DNA of 40,213 bases from an uncultured euryarchaeote (GCA_937894115.1 CALBFP010000179.1:1-40213), one strand, 5' to 3'. Shown: positions 7,092 to 15,301, numbered from the stretch's first letter. Numbers and translations are program-made. Notes: a model not told the origin generated them from the sequence alone.

Positions 7092-9350
7092 ATGACATCT
7101 GAGGCAACTTATCGCATCGGGGGCATGACATGTGCCGCTTGCGTCGCTTCAGTTGACTCCATCATAACACAGATTGACGGTGTTGAACATGTGCGAGTCA
7201 ATCTCGCTTTGGAAAAGGCCGTTGTGCGGTGGAAAGAAGGTGCGCATCAAAACGACGATGCTGTTCATCGTGCGGTGAATCAAGGAGGATTTTCGGCACA
7301 ATCGATGCCAACGCCGCAACAAATTCGTAAGGAACGGGAACGTGTTGTTCGCCAACAAGGAACAACTGCAGGACTTGCTCTGCTTTTTGCGATTCCAACG
7401 CTGATTGTGAGCATGTTTCTTTCGGAACTTGGAAGCAACAATGGAATGAGTTCAAACTGGCTTATAGCGTTCATTCTAACCCTTCCAGTCTACACCTACT
7501 TTGGCCAACAATTCCATGTCGGGGCATGGAAGGCATTGCGGAATGGTCGAGCAAATATGGACGTTCTTGTGCACCTTGGAACCTCAACAGCCTTCATTTG
7601 GTCGACACTGGTTTTGTTCGATCCCCTTCTTCCGTTCCTTCCCGACGTTTTTGCTGAAACAGAGCACGTTTACTTCGATGGTGCTTCGCTCATCATCGCT
7701 TTTATCTTGCTTGGGAATTACCTTGAAGGAAAAGCGAAATTGCAGGCAACAGATTCAATCTTCTCGTTGATGAATCTACAACCCAAAACCGCAAATGTCC
7801 TTCGTGAAGACGGGAAGGTCGACGTCACTCCTGTTGAGGAAATCGAACCAGGGACAACAATCCTTGTAAAAACAGGGCAAACCGTTCCTCTTGACGGAGA
7901 AGTGGTTGACGGATCAGCACTGATGGACATGTCAATGATGACCGGTGAAACCTACCCCGTTCGGGTAAACGTGGGTGATGAAGTTGTTGGCGGGACCATT
8001 TTGATCGATGCCTCGCTGACGATTTCGACCACACAACCGTACCACCAAACCGTTCTTTCCAACGTGATCAAACTGGTTGATGAAGCCCAAATGGGGAAAG
8101 CTCCAATTCAGCGACATGTTGACCGTATCGCTTCAATATTCGTACCAATCGTCATCGTTTGCGCTCTCGCCTCTGTGATCTATTGGGGCGTTTTCAGCAA
8201 CGGATTCGGTTCTCGCTCTGGAGGTGATGTTGCCGTCCTTGCTCTGGTATCCACATTGGTCATCGCATGTCCATGTGCTCTTGGCTTAGCGACGCCGACC
8301 GCATTGATGGTAGGGACTGGTGTTGGTGCTCGATACGGATTGCTGATCAAAGGCATCGAAGCATTGGAACAATCGCATGCAACGACAACGCTCGTGCTGG
8401 ATAAGACTGGGACTTTGACAACCGGAAAACCAAAAGTTTCCCACATTGAATTTCTTGAAGGTGAAGTTCGAGAGATTCTCGGCATTGCCGCATCACTTGA
8501 ACACGGCAGCACGCATCCACTTGCCGATGCCATCGCCGCTGCTTGGTCCAATGTAACAAACGAGCGACCGGAAATCAACAACATCGAAAACGTTGGAGGC
8601 ATGGGGATAACGGGCACCATTGAAGACGATGTTGTCGCAATCGGTAACGAACCGTTGATGCAGAAATGCAACATCGATTTGACCCCTTATCAAGAGAAAA
8701 TCCGAACTGCTGCGGCCAAAGGTGTCACCCTGTCCTTTGTCTCAAGAGGTGAACATTTACTCGGCTGGATTGAGGTGACGGACCGGCTGCGTCCGTCGAC
8801 GAAAAAGGCTCTCACCTACGCCAAACAAAATCAACTTGAAGTCATCATGCTCACCGGTGATCGAATTGAAGCAGCACAACAAATTGCAAAGGAATGTGGA
8901 ATTGAGGAAGTCGTTGCTGGTGTACGACCTGACAAGAAAGCAGCCTTCATCGCTTCATTGAAAGAACAAGGAAAGTGCGTGGCAATGGTCGGTGATGGTG
9001 TTAACGATGCTGCGGCGTTAGCCACCGCGGATGTTGGTATTGCAATGGGTGGAGGAAGCGATATTGCGCTTGATTCAGCCGATATTGTCCTGCTTCGCAA
9101 CGATTTGATGGACGCCATGAGCGCACTCGAACTTGGACGCATCACGGTAAAGAAAATTCGAACGAATCTCGGATGGGCTTTTGTTTACAACATCATTGGG
9201 ATTCCACTCGCTATGGGGTTGTTGTTTCCTTGGACGGGTTGGCTCTTACCACCGGCCTTTGCAGCAGCAGCAATGTCGCTTTCCTCAATCAGTGTGGTCA
9301 TGAATTCATTAACACTGAAATGGTGGCGTCCAAGAGCAATGGATGCTTAA
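7092..9350 (+). CDS. copA: Copper-translocating P1B-type ATPase (CopA family)
   Basis: ATP-driven Cu+ efflux pump of the cytoplasmic membrane. One N-terminal heavy-metal domain has GGMTCAACVAS (residues 13-23). Eight transmembrane helices are recognisable. The intramembrane metal site is CPC (ACPCALGLATPTA, about residue 392), with YN in helix 7 (WAFVYNIIGIP) and MSLSS in helix 8, the Cu+-type pattern. The actuator motif is MMTGETYPV. The phosphorylation site is DKTGTLT with Asp at about residue 437. The nucleotide domain has EHGSTHPLA, including the HP dipeptide, and the hinge is MVGDGVNDAAALA. Length (752 aa) is typical. A small HMA protein follows within 31 bp, as expected for a copper export cassette. 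No metal-responsive regulator is adjacent. Confidence 0.95.
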   Translation: MTSEATYRIGGMTCAACVASVDSIITQIDGVEHVRVNLALEKAVVRWKEGAHQNDDAVHRAVNQGGFSAQSMPTPQQIRKERERVVRQQGTTAGLALLFAIPTLIVSMFLSELGSNNGMSSNWLIAFILTLPVYTYFGQQFHVGAWKALRNGRANMDVLVHLGTSTAFIWSTLVLFDPLLPFLPDVFAETEHVYFDGASLIIAFILLGNYLEGKAKLQATDSIFSLMNLQPKTANVLREDGKVDVTPVEEIEPGTTILVKTGQTVPLDGEVVDGSALMDMSMMTGETYPVRVNVGDEVVGGTILIDASLTISTTQPYHQTVLSNVIKLVDEAQMGKAPIQRHVDRIASIFVPIVIVCALASVIYWGVFSNGFGSRSGGDVAVLALVSTLVIACPCALGLATPTALMVGTGVGARYGLLIKGIEALEQSHATTTLVLDKTGTLTTGKPKVSHIEFLEGEVREILGIAASLEHGSTHPLADAIAAAWSNVTNERPEINNIENVGGMGITGTIEDDVVAIGNEPLMQKCNIDLTPYQEKIRTAAAKGVTLSFVSRGEHLLGWIEVTDRLRPSTKKALTYAKQNQLEVIMLTGDRIEAAQQIAKECGIEEVVAGVRPDKKAAFIASLKEQGKCVAMVGDGVNDAAALATADVGIAMGGGSDIALDSADIVLLRNDLMDAMSALELGRITVKKIRTNLGWAFVYNIIGIPLAMGLLFPWTGWLLPPAFAAAAMSLSSISVVMNSLTLKWWRPRAMDA

Positions 9351-9380
9351 TGCAAAATACCTGTTCCCAGTGGGGCGTTC

Positions 9381-9593
9381 ATGGATCAAGTGGCTTATGC
9401 TCTGAAAATAACCGGCATGACGTGCGGATGTTGCTCAGGTAGGGTTACACGTGTGCTTGAAGCCACACCTGGCGTGATTCAGGCCGACATCTCATGGCAG
9501 AGCAATGCAGGAGTGGTTGTTACCACATCACAGATTACCAAGGAACAAGTTATGGCTGTTGTTGAATCGACTGGCTTTGGTGTTTCAGCCTAA
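9381..9593 (+). CDS. Small heavy-metal-associated (HMA) protein, likely copper chaperone
   Basis: A 70-residue single ferredoxin-like HMA domain, the size of CopZ/Atx1 chaperones. The metal loop reads ITGMTCGCCSGRV, so the CxxC pair is C-G-C-C with one additional cysteine inside the motif. The rest follows the fold: VTRVLEATPGVIQADISW, then VVVTTSQITKEQVMAVVESTGFGV. Directly downstream of copA, it most plausibly passes Cu+ to that pump; this is inferred from location. The ATG at 9381 is the only sensible start. Confidence 0.85.
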   Translation: MDQVAYALKITGMTCGCCSGRVTRVLEATPGVIQADISWQSNAGVVVTTSQITKEQVMAVVESTGFGVSA

Positions 9594-9627
9594 TCTTCAA
9601 AACCAAGTTTGACCGCCCTCTGTTTGC

Positions 9628-9711
9628 GCGGGGGTCGCCCAGCTTGGTCAACGGCGGTGGGTTTAGGTCCCATTCCTTATTGGTTCGCAGGTTCGAATCC
9701 TGCCCCCCGCA
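9628..9711 (+). tRNA. tRNA-Leu (anticodon UAG)
   Basis: Folds as a class II tRNA of 84 nt with no intron. The acceptor stem gcggggg pairs with cccccgc and the discriminator is A, as in leucine tRNAs. The D-stem is gcc/ggc. The anticodon stem gtggg/cccat encloses the loop tttaggt with anticodon TAG. A 13-nt variable arm contains a small cc/gg stem, and the T arm is gcagg-ttcgaat-cctgc. The 3' CCA is not encoded. A short T-rich stretch (ctcttttctt) follows as a likely terminator. Confidence 0.93.
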
Positions 9712-9732
9712 CTCTTTTCTTCACTCCGAAGC

Positions 9733-9740
9733 AATTATAC
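9733..9740 (+). promoter_or_regulatory. TATA-like box for the secreted repeat protein
   Basis: The sequence aattatac is centred about 26 bp before the ATG at 9763. At the usual archaeal spacing this would start transcription at or next to the start codon, giving a leaderless mRNA. That fits the absence of a ribosome binding site there. Confidence 0.4.
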
Positions 9741-9762
9741 ACGCCTTCGCTTTGAAGGACAT

Positions 9763-12432
9763 ATGGCACCAAGTCGTAAATCGCTCGCCCTCTTTTTGAC
9801 CATATTGCTTGCACTCTCAACTGTTGCTCTATCAAGTTCAACGAATGCGGAGGAAACGAATGCCCGAACTACTGGCAATGAAGAATTGATCGTTTCTCTC
9901 CCTTCAAATACCAAACACATCGAGAGAGGTTCATCATTCGCTGTAACAATTCTTGCCACAAACCTTGACCCATCATCAGAATACGAAGTCGAACTATCAT
10001 TATGCGATGTCGATTGGCAAAATGAATATGATGAAAACGGAGAAGAAATCTACACACATACTTGCAGTAACGTCAAGCACACGTTTGATCTTATCGACAT
10101 TGGCTCTGGTAACTCGTTCACGACGGTGATAGAAACTGTTGATGATCCCGGATACAACAATGGAGCAAATCTCTACAACGAAACGTACCTAATTCTTGGA
10201 TACCTACGAATTCAAGGAGCACCTGTAACCTCCAACGTAACAAATGCGTTTGTTATGGGAGGAGAGGCGTATAATTGGAACATGAACGGTGTTAGTAATG
10301 TATTGCTCGGCAGTAGCCTCAACCTCTTCGGCGATGTGCAGTACAGAACCATGGACAAGTACGTTGACGCATACCACGTAACATGTTCAATTTATGCCGA
10401 TGGAAGCACCACACCAATCACTACTGTCGATGGAACCAGTTATGGCCCGTCTTGGCAGAATAACAAGTACTTCGACATCATTATCCCGAGTCCAACCACA
10501 GCGGGAACCCACTACCTCACCTGCGATTTGATTCGGGAATCCACCTCTCAATCGATGGGAACGTGGACCAGTGAAAACATCCAGGTCATTGATGAAGACT
10601 ACACAGGCAATGAACATATTCAGCAAAACGGAGTTCTTCCTTTGCATTTCGAACGAACCGATGCAACCAATACCGTCCAAATTCAAGTAACCTTTGATAT
10701 TGAAAATCTCTATGTTGGCACAACCTACAGTCTCAATGGATCATACTGTTCTGTCGATTGGCAAAATGAATATGATGAAAACGGAGAAGAAATCTACACA
10801 CATTCATGTCAAGATATACTGGACGGTTTCGTCAATGAATTCACAATTGATTTTACTCCAACTTCCTCAACGCAATCGGTTACATTGACCATTGATGATC
10901 CCGGATACAACAATGGAGCAAATCTCTACAACGAAACGTACCTAATTCTTGGATACCTACGAATTCAAGGAGCACCTGTAACCTCCAACGTAACAAATGC
11001 GTTTGTTATGGGAGGAGAGGCGTATAATTGGAACATGAACGGTGTTAGTAATGTATTGCTCGGCAGTAGCCTCAACCTCTTCGGCGATGTGCAGTACAGA
11101 ACCATGGACAAGTACGTTGACGCATACCACGTAACATGTTCAATTTATGCCGATGGAAGCACCACACCAATCACTACTGTCGATGGAACCAGTTATGGCC
11201 CGTCTTGGCAGAATAACAAGTACTTCGACATCATTATCCCGAGTCCAACCACAGCGGGAACCCACTACCTCACCTGCGATTTGATTCGGGAATCCACCTC
11301 TCAATCGATGGGAACGTGGACCAGTGAAAACATCCAGGTCATTGATGACACATCAAACCAAGATGATGCGACAATTGTGGTTGGTGCTACAATGAACCTG
11401 CAAGAAGCATGGGGCACTGTTACCATCGATGCGATTGATCTCGATGCTGGACAAGAATACACGCTTGATTGGGTTGTTGAGGACTATTCGCTCTCACCAC
11501 CAACAGTCATGATGCAGAACGATCACATCTGGGTTGCTGGTAACGATGGAACGTACACCTACGAACTCGAATTCCATGATCTGGCTGATACGACTGATGC
11601 ATGCATCACCGTTACGTTTACCGCTGGTGATGACGAATTGCAAGTTGTTGACAGCGTTTGCTGGATGTCCGCCTCAACTGCTGACGGCGATGGTGATGGC
11701 GTCTATGACAAGAACGACCTTTGTCCGGATACGACAGCAGGACTTGCTGTAACATCCGATGGATGTTCTGACTCAGACAACGATGGATTCGATACCGATT
11801 TGGAAATCGATTGCAATACCGATCCAAACGATGCTTTGAGTTTCCCAACGGATCTTGACAGCGATGGAACCTGTGACTACTTGGATACCGATACCGATGG
11901 TGATGGCTATCTCGATGTTGACGAACTTGCTGCAGGAACCGATCCATTCGATGCGACGTCAAAACCTGCCAACCGTTTGCCAGAGTGCGCTGTCTATTAC
12001 AATCTCGAGATTGATGGTATCCCTACCTCATTCGATGGGGAAGCGGCTATTCCTGCATTGTCTGGAGTAACTGCAACCACAGCTGCTGCTTCTTTGACAC
12101 CAACAACGGTCACGATTCCTGCTGGAAGATATTACATCACTGCACACTGCATCGACCCTGATGGAGATGATGTCACAGTCACGGTCAATGAGATCACAGT
12201 TGGCCCAGTTGCAGGAGAAGTGAGTGGAGCGGTCCTTATCGAAATTGGTGAAGATGTGGATGAAACCATGGATGTTCAGATTACGTGGTCTGATGGTACG
12301 GATTCACTCACTGCTTTGGTCACTGTTGAACTTGATGGAGATAGTCCTGGCTTTATTCCTGGATTTGGTACAGCCTTGACAGTCATGGCCTTGCTGAGTG
12401 CGGGCTTTGTTCTTGTTCGAAGAGATGATTGA
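9763..12432 (+). CDS. Large secreted surface protein with duplicated module, Ca-binding-type repeats and PGF-CTERM-like tail
   Basis: Predicted cell-surface protein of 889 aa; specific function unknown. It starts with a signal peptide (KSLALFLTILLALSTVALSS). A module of about 250 residues occurs twice (roughly residues 80-277 and 330-528). Of this, residues 126-277 and 377-528 are identical, also at DNA level, and each copy begins with VDWQNEYDENGEEIYTH. Asp-rich segments resembling thrombospondin type 3/calcium-binding repeats follow (DGDGDGVYDKNDLCP, DSDNDGFDTD, DTDGDGYLDVDE; about residues 640-735). Several NxT/NxS sites could be glycosylated. The C-terminus SPGFIPGFGTALTVMALLSA, then VLVRRDD, has the PGF motif, hydrophobic helix and Arg pair of archaeosortase-processed PGF-CTERM proteins. 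It lies between tRNA-Leu and an aminotransferase gene, with no apparent functional link. Confidence 0.85.
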   Translation: MAPSRKSLALFLTILLALSTVALSSSTNAEETNARTTGNEELIVSLPSNTKHIERGSSFAVTILATNLDPSSEYEVELSLCDVDWQNEYDENGEEIYTHTCSNVKHTFDLIDIGSGNSFTTVIETVDDPGYNNGANLYNETYLILGYLRIQGAPVTSNVTNAFVMGGEAYNWNMNGVSNVLLGSSLNLFGDVQYRTMDKYVDAYHVTCSIYADGSTTPITTVDGTSYGPSWQNNKYFDIIIPSPTTAGTHYLTCDLIRESTSQSMGTWTSENIQVIDEDYTGNEHIQQNGVLPLHFERTDATNTVQIQVTFDIENLYVGTTYSLNGSYCSVDWQNEYDENGEEIYTHSCQDILDGFVNEFTIDFTPTSSTQSVTLTIDDPGYNNGANLYNETYLILGYLRIQGAPVTSNVTNAFVMGGEAYNWNMNGVSNVLLGSSLNLFGDVQYRTMDKYVDAYHVTCSIYADGSTTPITTVDGTSYGPSWQNNKYFDIIIPSPTTAGTHYLTCDLIRESTSQSMGTWTSENIQVIDDTSNQDDATIVVGATMNLQEAWGTVTIDAIDLDAGQEYTLDWVVEDYSLSPPTVMMQNDHIWVAGNDGTYTYELEFHDLADTTDACITVTFTAGDDELQVVDSVCWMSASTADGDGDGVYDKNDLCPDTTAGLAVTSDGCSDSDNDGFDTDLEIDCNTDPNDALSFPTDLDSDGTCDYLDTDTDGDGYLDVDELAAGTDPFDATSKPANRLPECAVYYNLEIDGIPTSFDGEAAIPALSGVTATTAAASLTPTTVTIPAGRYYITAHCIDPDGDDVTVTVNEITVGPVAGEVSGAVLIEIGEDVDETMDVQITWSDGTDSLTALVTVELDGDSPGFIPGFGTALTVMALLSAGFVLVRRDD
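10008..10059 (+). repeat. 52-bp direct repeat, copy 1
   Basis: In-frame DNA segment encoding VDWQNEYDENGEEIYTH. It is identical to 10752-10803, at a spacing of 744 bp. Between this and the longer perfect repeat the two copies diverge and differ in length by 9 bp. Confidence 0.9.
10139..10595 (+). repeat. 457-bp perfect direct repeat, copy 1
   Basis: By eye, every base matches 10892-11348 (offset 753 bp, in frame), including synonymous positions. The sharp borders and unrelated flanks suggest a recent duplication or gene conversion inside the surface-protein gene. Confidence 0.93.
10752..10803 (+). repeat. 52-bp direct repeat, copy 2
   Basis: Second copy of the segment at 10008-10059, identical over 52 bp. 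Confidence 0.9.
10892..11348 (+). repeat. 457-bp perfect direct repeat, copy 2
   Basis: Second copy of 10139-10595; see that entry. The two copies encode the same 152 residues. Confidence 0.93.
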
Positions 12433-12442
12433 AAGAGAAGTT

Positions 12443-13624
12443 ATGTCGAGTGATCTCTCTCAATTTTGGTCGTTTGAGAAAGGCAGGACCTTTCTTAATC
12501 ATGGATCGTTCGGTGCATGCCCGGATTTTGTCATTGCTGAACAACGAATGTGGCAGGATTTGATGGAAAAGGAACCCGTTCGATTCTTTGAAGAATTGAT
12601 GCCTAACCTCCTTTTGAAATCAAGAGAGGCATTGGGGACATTTCTTTCCTGTTCACCGAATGACTTGGCCTTTGTATCCAATGCAACCTCAGGCGTCAAT
12701 ACAATTTTACGATCTTTGCAATTCAAGCAAGGTGATGAGATACTCGTTCCGAATCACGCGTATCAGGCATGTCGGAACAGTATTGATTTCGTTGCCCAGC
12801 GAAGTGGGGCAACCGTCGTCGTTGTCGCTATCCCTTTTCCTATCGATGGACCTCAAACGGTTATTGAGGTGATGAAATCTGCATACACTGAGCGAACGAA
12901 ATTGGTGATGATTGATACTGTAACAAGCCCAACTGGACTTCGAATGCCGTTTGAGGAATTAACTTCGTTTTTTGAAAATAAAGGAGTGGAGGTTCTTCTT
13001 GATGCAGCACATGGTATCGGGATGATTCCTCTCGATTTGGAAACTCTTGGTGCCTCTTATGTTACAAGTAATTGTCATAAGTGGCTCTGTGCTCCAAAAG
13101 GTACTGCGTTTCTCTACGTTCGAGAAGACAAACAGGACAAGATTCAGCCGCTCACAATCAGCCATGGACATACATTTCCACTAGGGAACACGACCAGATT
13201 TCGACACGAATTCGATTGGACGGGAACGCAAGATATCTCGGGATGGTGCGCCCTTCCTGCCGTGATTGAAGGAATGGCTAAACTGGTTGATGGAGGATGG
13301 GAGGCGATCATGCAGCACAATCATGTTCTTGCTCTCCAAGGCCGGGATATTCTCTGTGAACGTCTTGGAATTGAACAGCCATGTCCGGACGAAATGATTG
13401 CTTGCATCTCAACCATTCGGCTTCCTGGTGAGATTCCCTCTCAGGAAAAAATGCATGAGCCTGACCCTCTGCACTACCTTCTTTCTGAGAAATACAACAT
13501 TCAGGTTCCGGTTTGGTCGTGGCCATCACCAGCGGGTCGTTATCTTCGAATCTCGGCCCAACTTTACAATTCAATTGAGCAGTACGAACAACTCGCAGAT
13601 GCACTTGTGAATGAGTTGAAGTAG
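12443..13624 (+). CDS. PLP-dependent class V aminotransferase (isopenicillin-N epimerase-like)
   Basis: Fold-type I PLP enzyme of the class V aminotransferase/cysteine desulfurase superfamily, closest in pattern to the isopenicillin-N epimerase-like branch. Family features are FLNHGSFGACP near the N-terminus, the cofactor-contacting NATSGVNTILRS, the PLP Asp in VEVLLDAAHGIGM, and the Schiff-base Lys213 in SNCHKWLCAPKG. A later FDWTGTQD corresponds to the phosphate/substrate loop, and the C-terminal small domain ends RYLRISAQLYNS. The substrate cannot be read from sequence; the desulfurase active-site Cys loop is not evident. ATG 12443 is chosen; ATG 12425 would overlap the upstream gene by 8 bp. 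The rhodanese gene starts 20 bp downstream, so a sulfur-related role is possible but unproven. Confidence 0.85.
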   Translation: MSSDLSQFWSFEKGRTFLNHGSFGACPDFVIAEQRMWQDLMEKEPVRFFEELMPNLLLKSREALGTFLSCSPNDLAFVSNATSGVNTILRSLQFKQGDEILVPNHAYQACRNSIDFVAQRSGATVVVVAIPFPIDGPQTVIEVMKSAYTERTKLVMIDTVTSPTGLRMPFEELTSFFENKGVEVLLDAAHGIGMIPLDLETLGASYVTSNCHKWLCAPKGTAFLYVREDKQDKIQPLTISHGHTFPLGNTTRFRHEFDWTGTQDISGWCALPAVIEGMAKLVDGGWEAIMQHNHVLALQGRDILCERLGIEQPCPDEMIACISTIRLPGEIPSQEKMHEPDPLHYLLSEKYNIQVPVWSWPSPAGRYLRISAQLYNSIEQYEQLADALVNELK

Positions 13625-13644
13625 GAGCCTCGAATGGTCGGTGT

Positions 13645-14037
13645 ATGACCAAGTCATTCAGCGACCGAGTATCAGAAGCAAAAGCCGAACACGGAACAAT
13701 CACCCCTGCCGAGTTGAAAGAAAAACTCGACTCGAACGAAGCGGTTACAGTCGTTGATGTCCGAGACGCAAACGCACTGGGCGGCGGCGTCATACCCGGA
13801 GCCAAGAACGTATCCCTAGGAACACTGTTCTACAAAGCCGACCCTCAAAGCGCATTCCATGACAAGGAAACCTTCCAATCCACAGACCAACCGATCGTCT
13901 GCACATGTGGCGGTGGTGGCCAAGCGGCTGTAGCAGCAAGCGTTCTCGCCGACTACGGTTACACCAACGTGACCATCGTTGAAGGTGGGACAAAGGGTTG
14001 GGCTGCTGAAGGTTTGCCTACCGAAGAAGCAGAGTAA
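13645..14037 (+). CDS. Single-domain rhodanese-like protein
   Basis: A 130-aa rhodanese (sulfurtransferase) domain: TITPAELKEKLDS, VTVVDVRDANALGGGVIPGA with the DVR and the G-x-I-x-G-A motif, and the active-site loop at residues 86-95 (CTCGGGGQAA). It ends YTNVTIVEGGTKGWAAEGLP, the usual C-terminal Gly-Trp motif. The catalytic Cys is present (Cys88, with Cys86 nearby), but the usual loop Arg is Gln. It is a probable sulfane-sulfur carrier or detoxifier. It lies 20 bp after the class V aminotransferase, a plausible partner given how often such enzymes supply persulfide; this is inference. Confidence 0.88.
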   Translation: MTKSFSDRVSEAKAEHGTITPAELKEKLDSNEAVTVVDVRDANALGGGVIPGAKNVSLGTLFYKADPQSAFHDKETFQSTDQPIVCTCGGGGQAAVAASVLADYGYTNVTIVEGGTKGWAAEGLPTEEAE

Positions 14038-14098
14038 ACCACTCAAATTTAGGCCACAAATCCAGTAAAGGATTAAGTGCTGGAAATAGAAATTGCAG

Positions 14099-14116
14099 CA
14101 TGACGTGAACGTCATG
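14099..14116. promoter_or_regulatory. Inverted repeat spanning the start of the membrane-protein trio
   Basis: Perfect 8-bp arms catgacgt / acgtcatg separated by two bases. The right arm contains the start codon of the gene at 14114. A two-base loop is too tight for an RNA hairpin, so a dimeric DNA-binding protein's operator is the more natural reading. No regulator is encoded nearby. Confidence 0.4.
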
Positions 14117-14545
14117 GAAATAAAAGAGATATTGAATCCAAAAGGTTGGCTTATTGGTATGGGCATCGTTGTGATGTTGTTAGGTACTGCGAATGTGTTT
14201 ACTGCAGCAGATGTTGCAGAAATGGGATGGGGCGAAGATAACGTTCAGCCCCACGATGAAGCGTATGAGCAAATGTGGGGTCTTCACATGATCCCATACG
14301 GAATTCTGGCAATCGCTACAGGATTGCTTGTGAAAGGCAAAGCTCTGTCGCAAATGGCAATGACCGCATCTGGTGCGATAATTGTGATTGTTGGCGGAGG
14401 AATGATGTGGCTTACGAACAAGCACGATTACAGCAACGATGGAACCGCTGCAATGGTTGTTCCGTTGATTGTAATTGGTCTCACAATCTTGATGGGCGTC
14501 TCCGGATACCTTCACATGAACGATGATGAGGAAGGGGGCGTTTGA
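14114..14545 (+). CDS. Small four-helix membrane protein, function unknown
   Basis: 143 aa, not recognised. Hydrophobic segments are at about residues 13-31 (WLIGMGIVVMLLGTANVF), 55-75 (MWGLHMIPYGILAIATGLL), 82-100 (MAMTASGAIIVIVGGGMM) and 115-134 (MVVPLIVIGLTILMGVSGY). The product begins MEIKEILNPKGWLIG, and the next two proteins also open with a short stretch then a K-x-WLI helix, so the three look like one family or operon. The ATG at 14114 follows an inverted repeat; a TTG at 14093 is in frame but less likely. The next gene starts 1 bp after its stop. Confidence 0.7.
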   Translation: MEIKEILNPKGWLIGMGIVVMLLGTANVFTAADVAEMGWGEDNVQPHDEAYEQMWGLHMIPYGILAIATGLLVKGKALSQMAMTASGAIIVIVGGGMMWLTNKHDYSNDGTAAMVVPLIVIGLTILMGVSGYLHMNDDEEGGV

Positions 14546-14546
14546 A

Positions 14547-14933
14547 ATGGAACAACTGAAAAAAATCTGCAACGTCAAAATATGGCTGATCATTCTCGCC
14601 GTAATTCACACTGTGGTTGGCGTGCTTGCACAAATGGATTTTGGTGTTGACGCACAAATGGAAGTATCCGGTGTGTTTCTAGCCATCTCTGTTTACATCC
14701 TTTACGCCGCTTTCGGCACTTCTGGGCAAGAGCAGGCCAGGTGGGCTACCGTATTGTGTGGACCGATCTGGGTTTGGTTCGTAGTTTGTGGAGCTCTTGA
14801 ATTGGAGGGCGTTGGCAACAACAGTTGGTCGTTGTCTGCAGAGTTGATTCCTCCTCTCTTTGTTTGGGGGATGACGGCGCTCAGTGGTATCCTGCACTGG
14901 AACGCAGATGAAGCATCTGCGACTGAGGCTTGA
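14547..14933 (+). CDS. Small membrane protein, paralogue of the next gene
   Basis: 128 aa, about four transmembrane helices, function unknown. It shares its layout with the following protein: VKIWLIILAVIHTVVGVL versus PKIWLILVAFVHAIVGII near the N-terminus, EQARWATVLCGPIWVWFVVC versus EQARLALVIGGPVWVWFVVC in the middle, and IPPLFVWGMTALSG versus IPPLILWGLVALSG at the end. This is a tandem duplication. The ATG at 14547 follows a gaggaaggggg purine tract; the in-frame ATG at 14523 would overlap the preceding gene by 23 bp. Confidence 0.72.
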   Translation: MEQLKKICNVKIWLIILAVIHTVVGVLAQMDFGVDAQMEVSGVFLAISVYILYAAFGTSGQEQARWATVLCGPIWVWFVVCGALELEGVGNNSWSLSAELIPPLFVWGMTALSGILHWNADEASATEA

Positions 14934-14935
14934 CC

Positions 14936-15301
14936 ATGTTGGACACGATTCTCGATCCGAAGATTTGGTTGATCCTTGTCGCCTTTGTCCACGCCATTGT
15001 AGGAATCATCATTCCTACGGATTGGTCCAAAGACAACAACAAGATGATGGCTGGTTTTACACTTCTTACATCGGTTACCATGCTCTATGCTGGTCTTTGT
15101 CTTGATGGGGAAGAACAAGCGAGACTTGCGTTGGTAATTGGAGGTCCGGTATGGGTCTGGTTTGTTGTTTGTTGCTCGATGGAATTGGAATTTGATATAG
15201 CAAAAGAACCGATGAAGATGACCTGGAAGCAGAATATACCTCCATTGATTCTTTGGGGCTTGGTGGCACTAAGTGGCCTGCTTGCCTCTGGGTGGATATA
15301 A
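14936..15301 (+). CDS. Small membrane protein, paralogue of the preceding gene
   Basis: 121 aa with about four hydrophobic helices. It is clearly homologous to the product of 14547-14933 (shared K-IWLI start, EQAR then W-VWFVVC, and IPPL-W-ALSG at the C-terminus). Function unknown. It begins 2 bp after the stop of its paralogue; a TTG at 14930 is an alternative start. Conserved Asp and Trp residues at the helix ends (HAIVGIIIPTDW, GEEQAR) may matter for whatever the pair does. It runs into the M28 peptidase gene, 38 bp downstream. Confidence 0.72.
   Translation: MLDTILDPKIWLILVAFVHAIVGIIIPTDWSKDNNKMMAGFTLLTSVTMLYAGLCLDGEEQARLALVIGGPVWVWFVVCCSMELEFDIAKEPMKMTWKQNIPPLILWGLVALSGLLASGWI

Noticed and set aside
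9628-9711. Possible intron in tRNA-Leu
   Set aside because: The extra length is fully explained by the class II variable arm, and the anticodon stem and loop are uninterrupted.
10139-11348. Long direct repeats considered as an insertion sequence or transposon ends
   Set aside because: Both copies are in frame within one gene, encode extracellular modules, have no transposase and no inverted ends.
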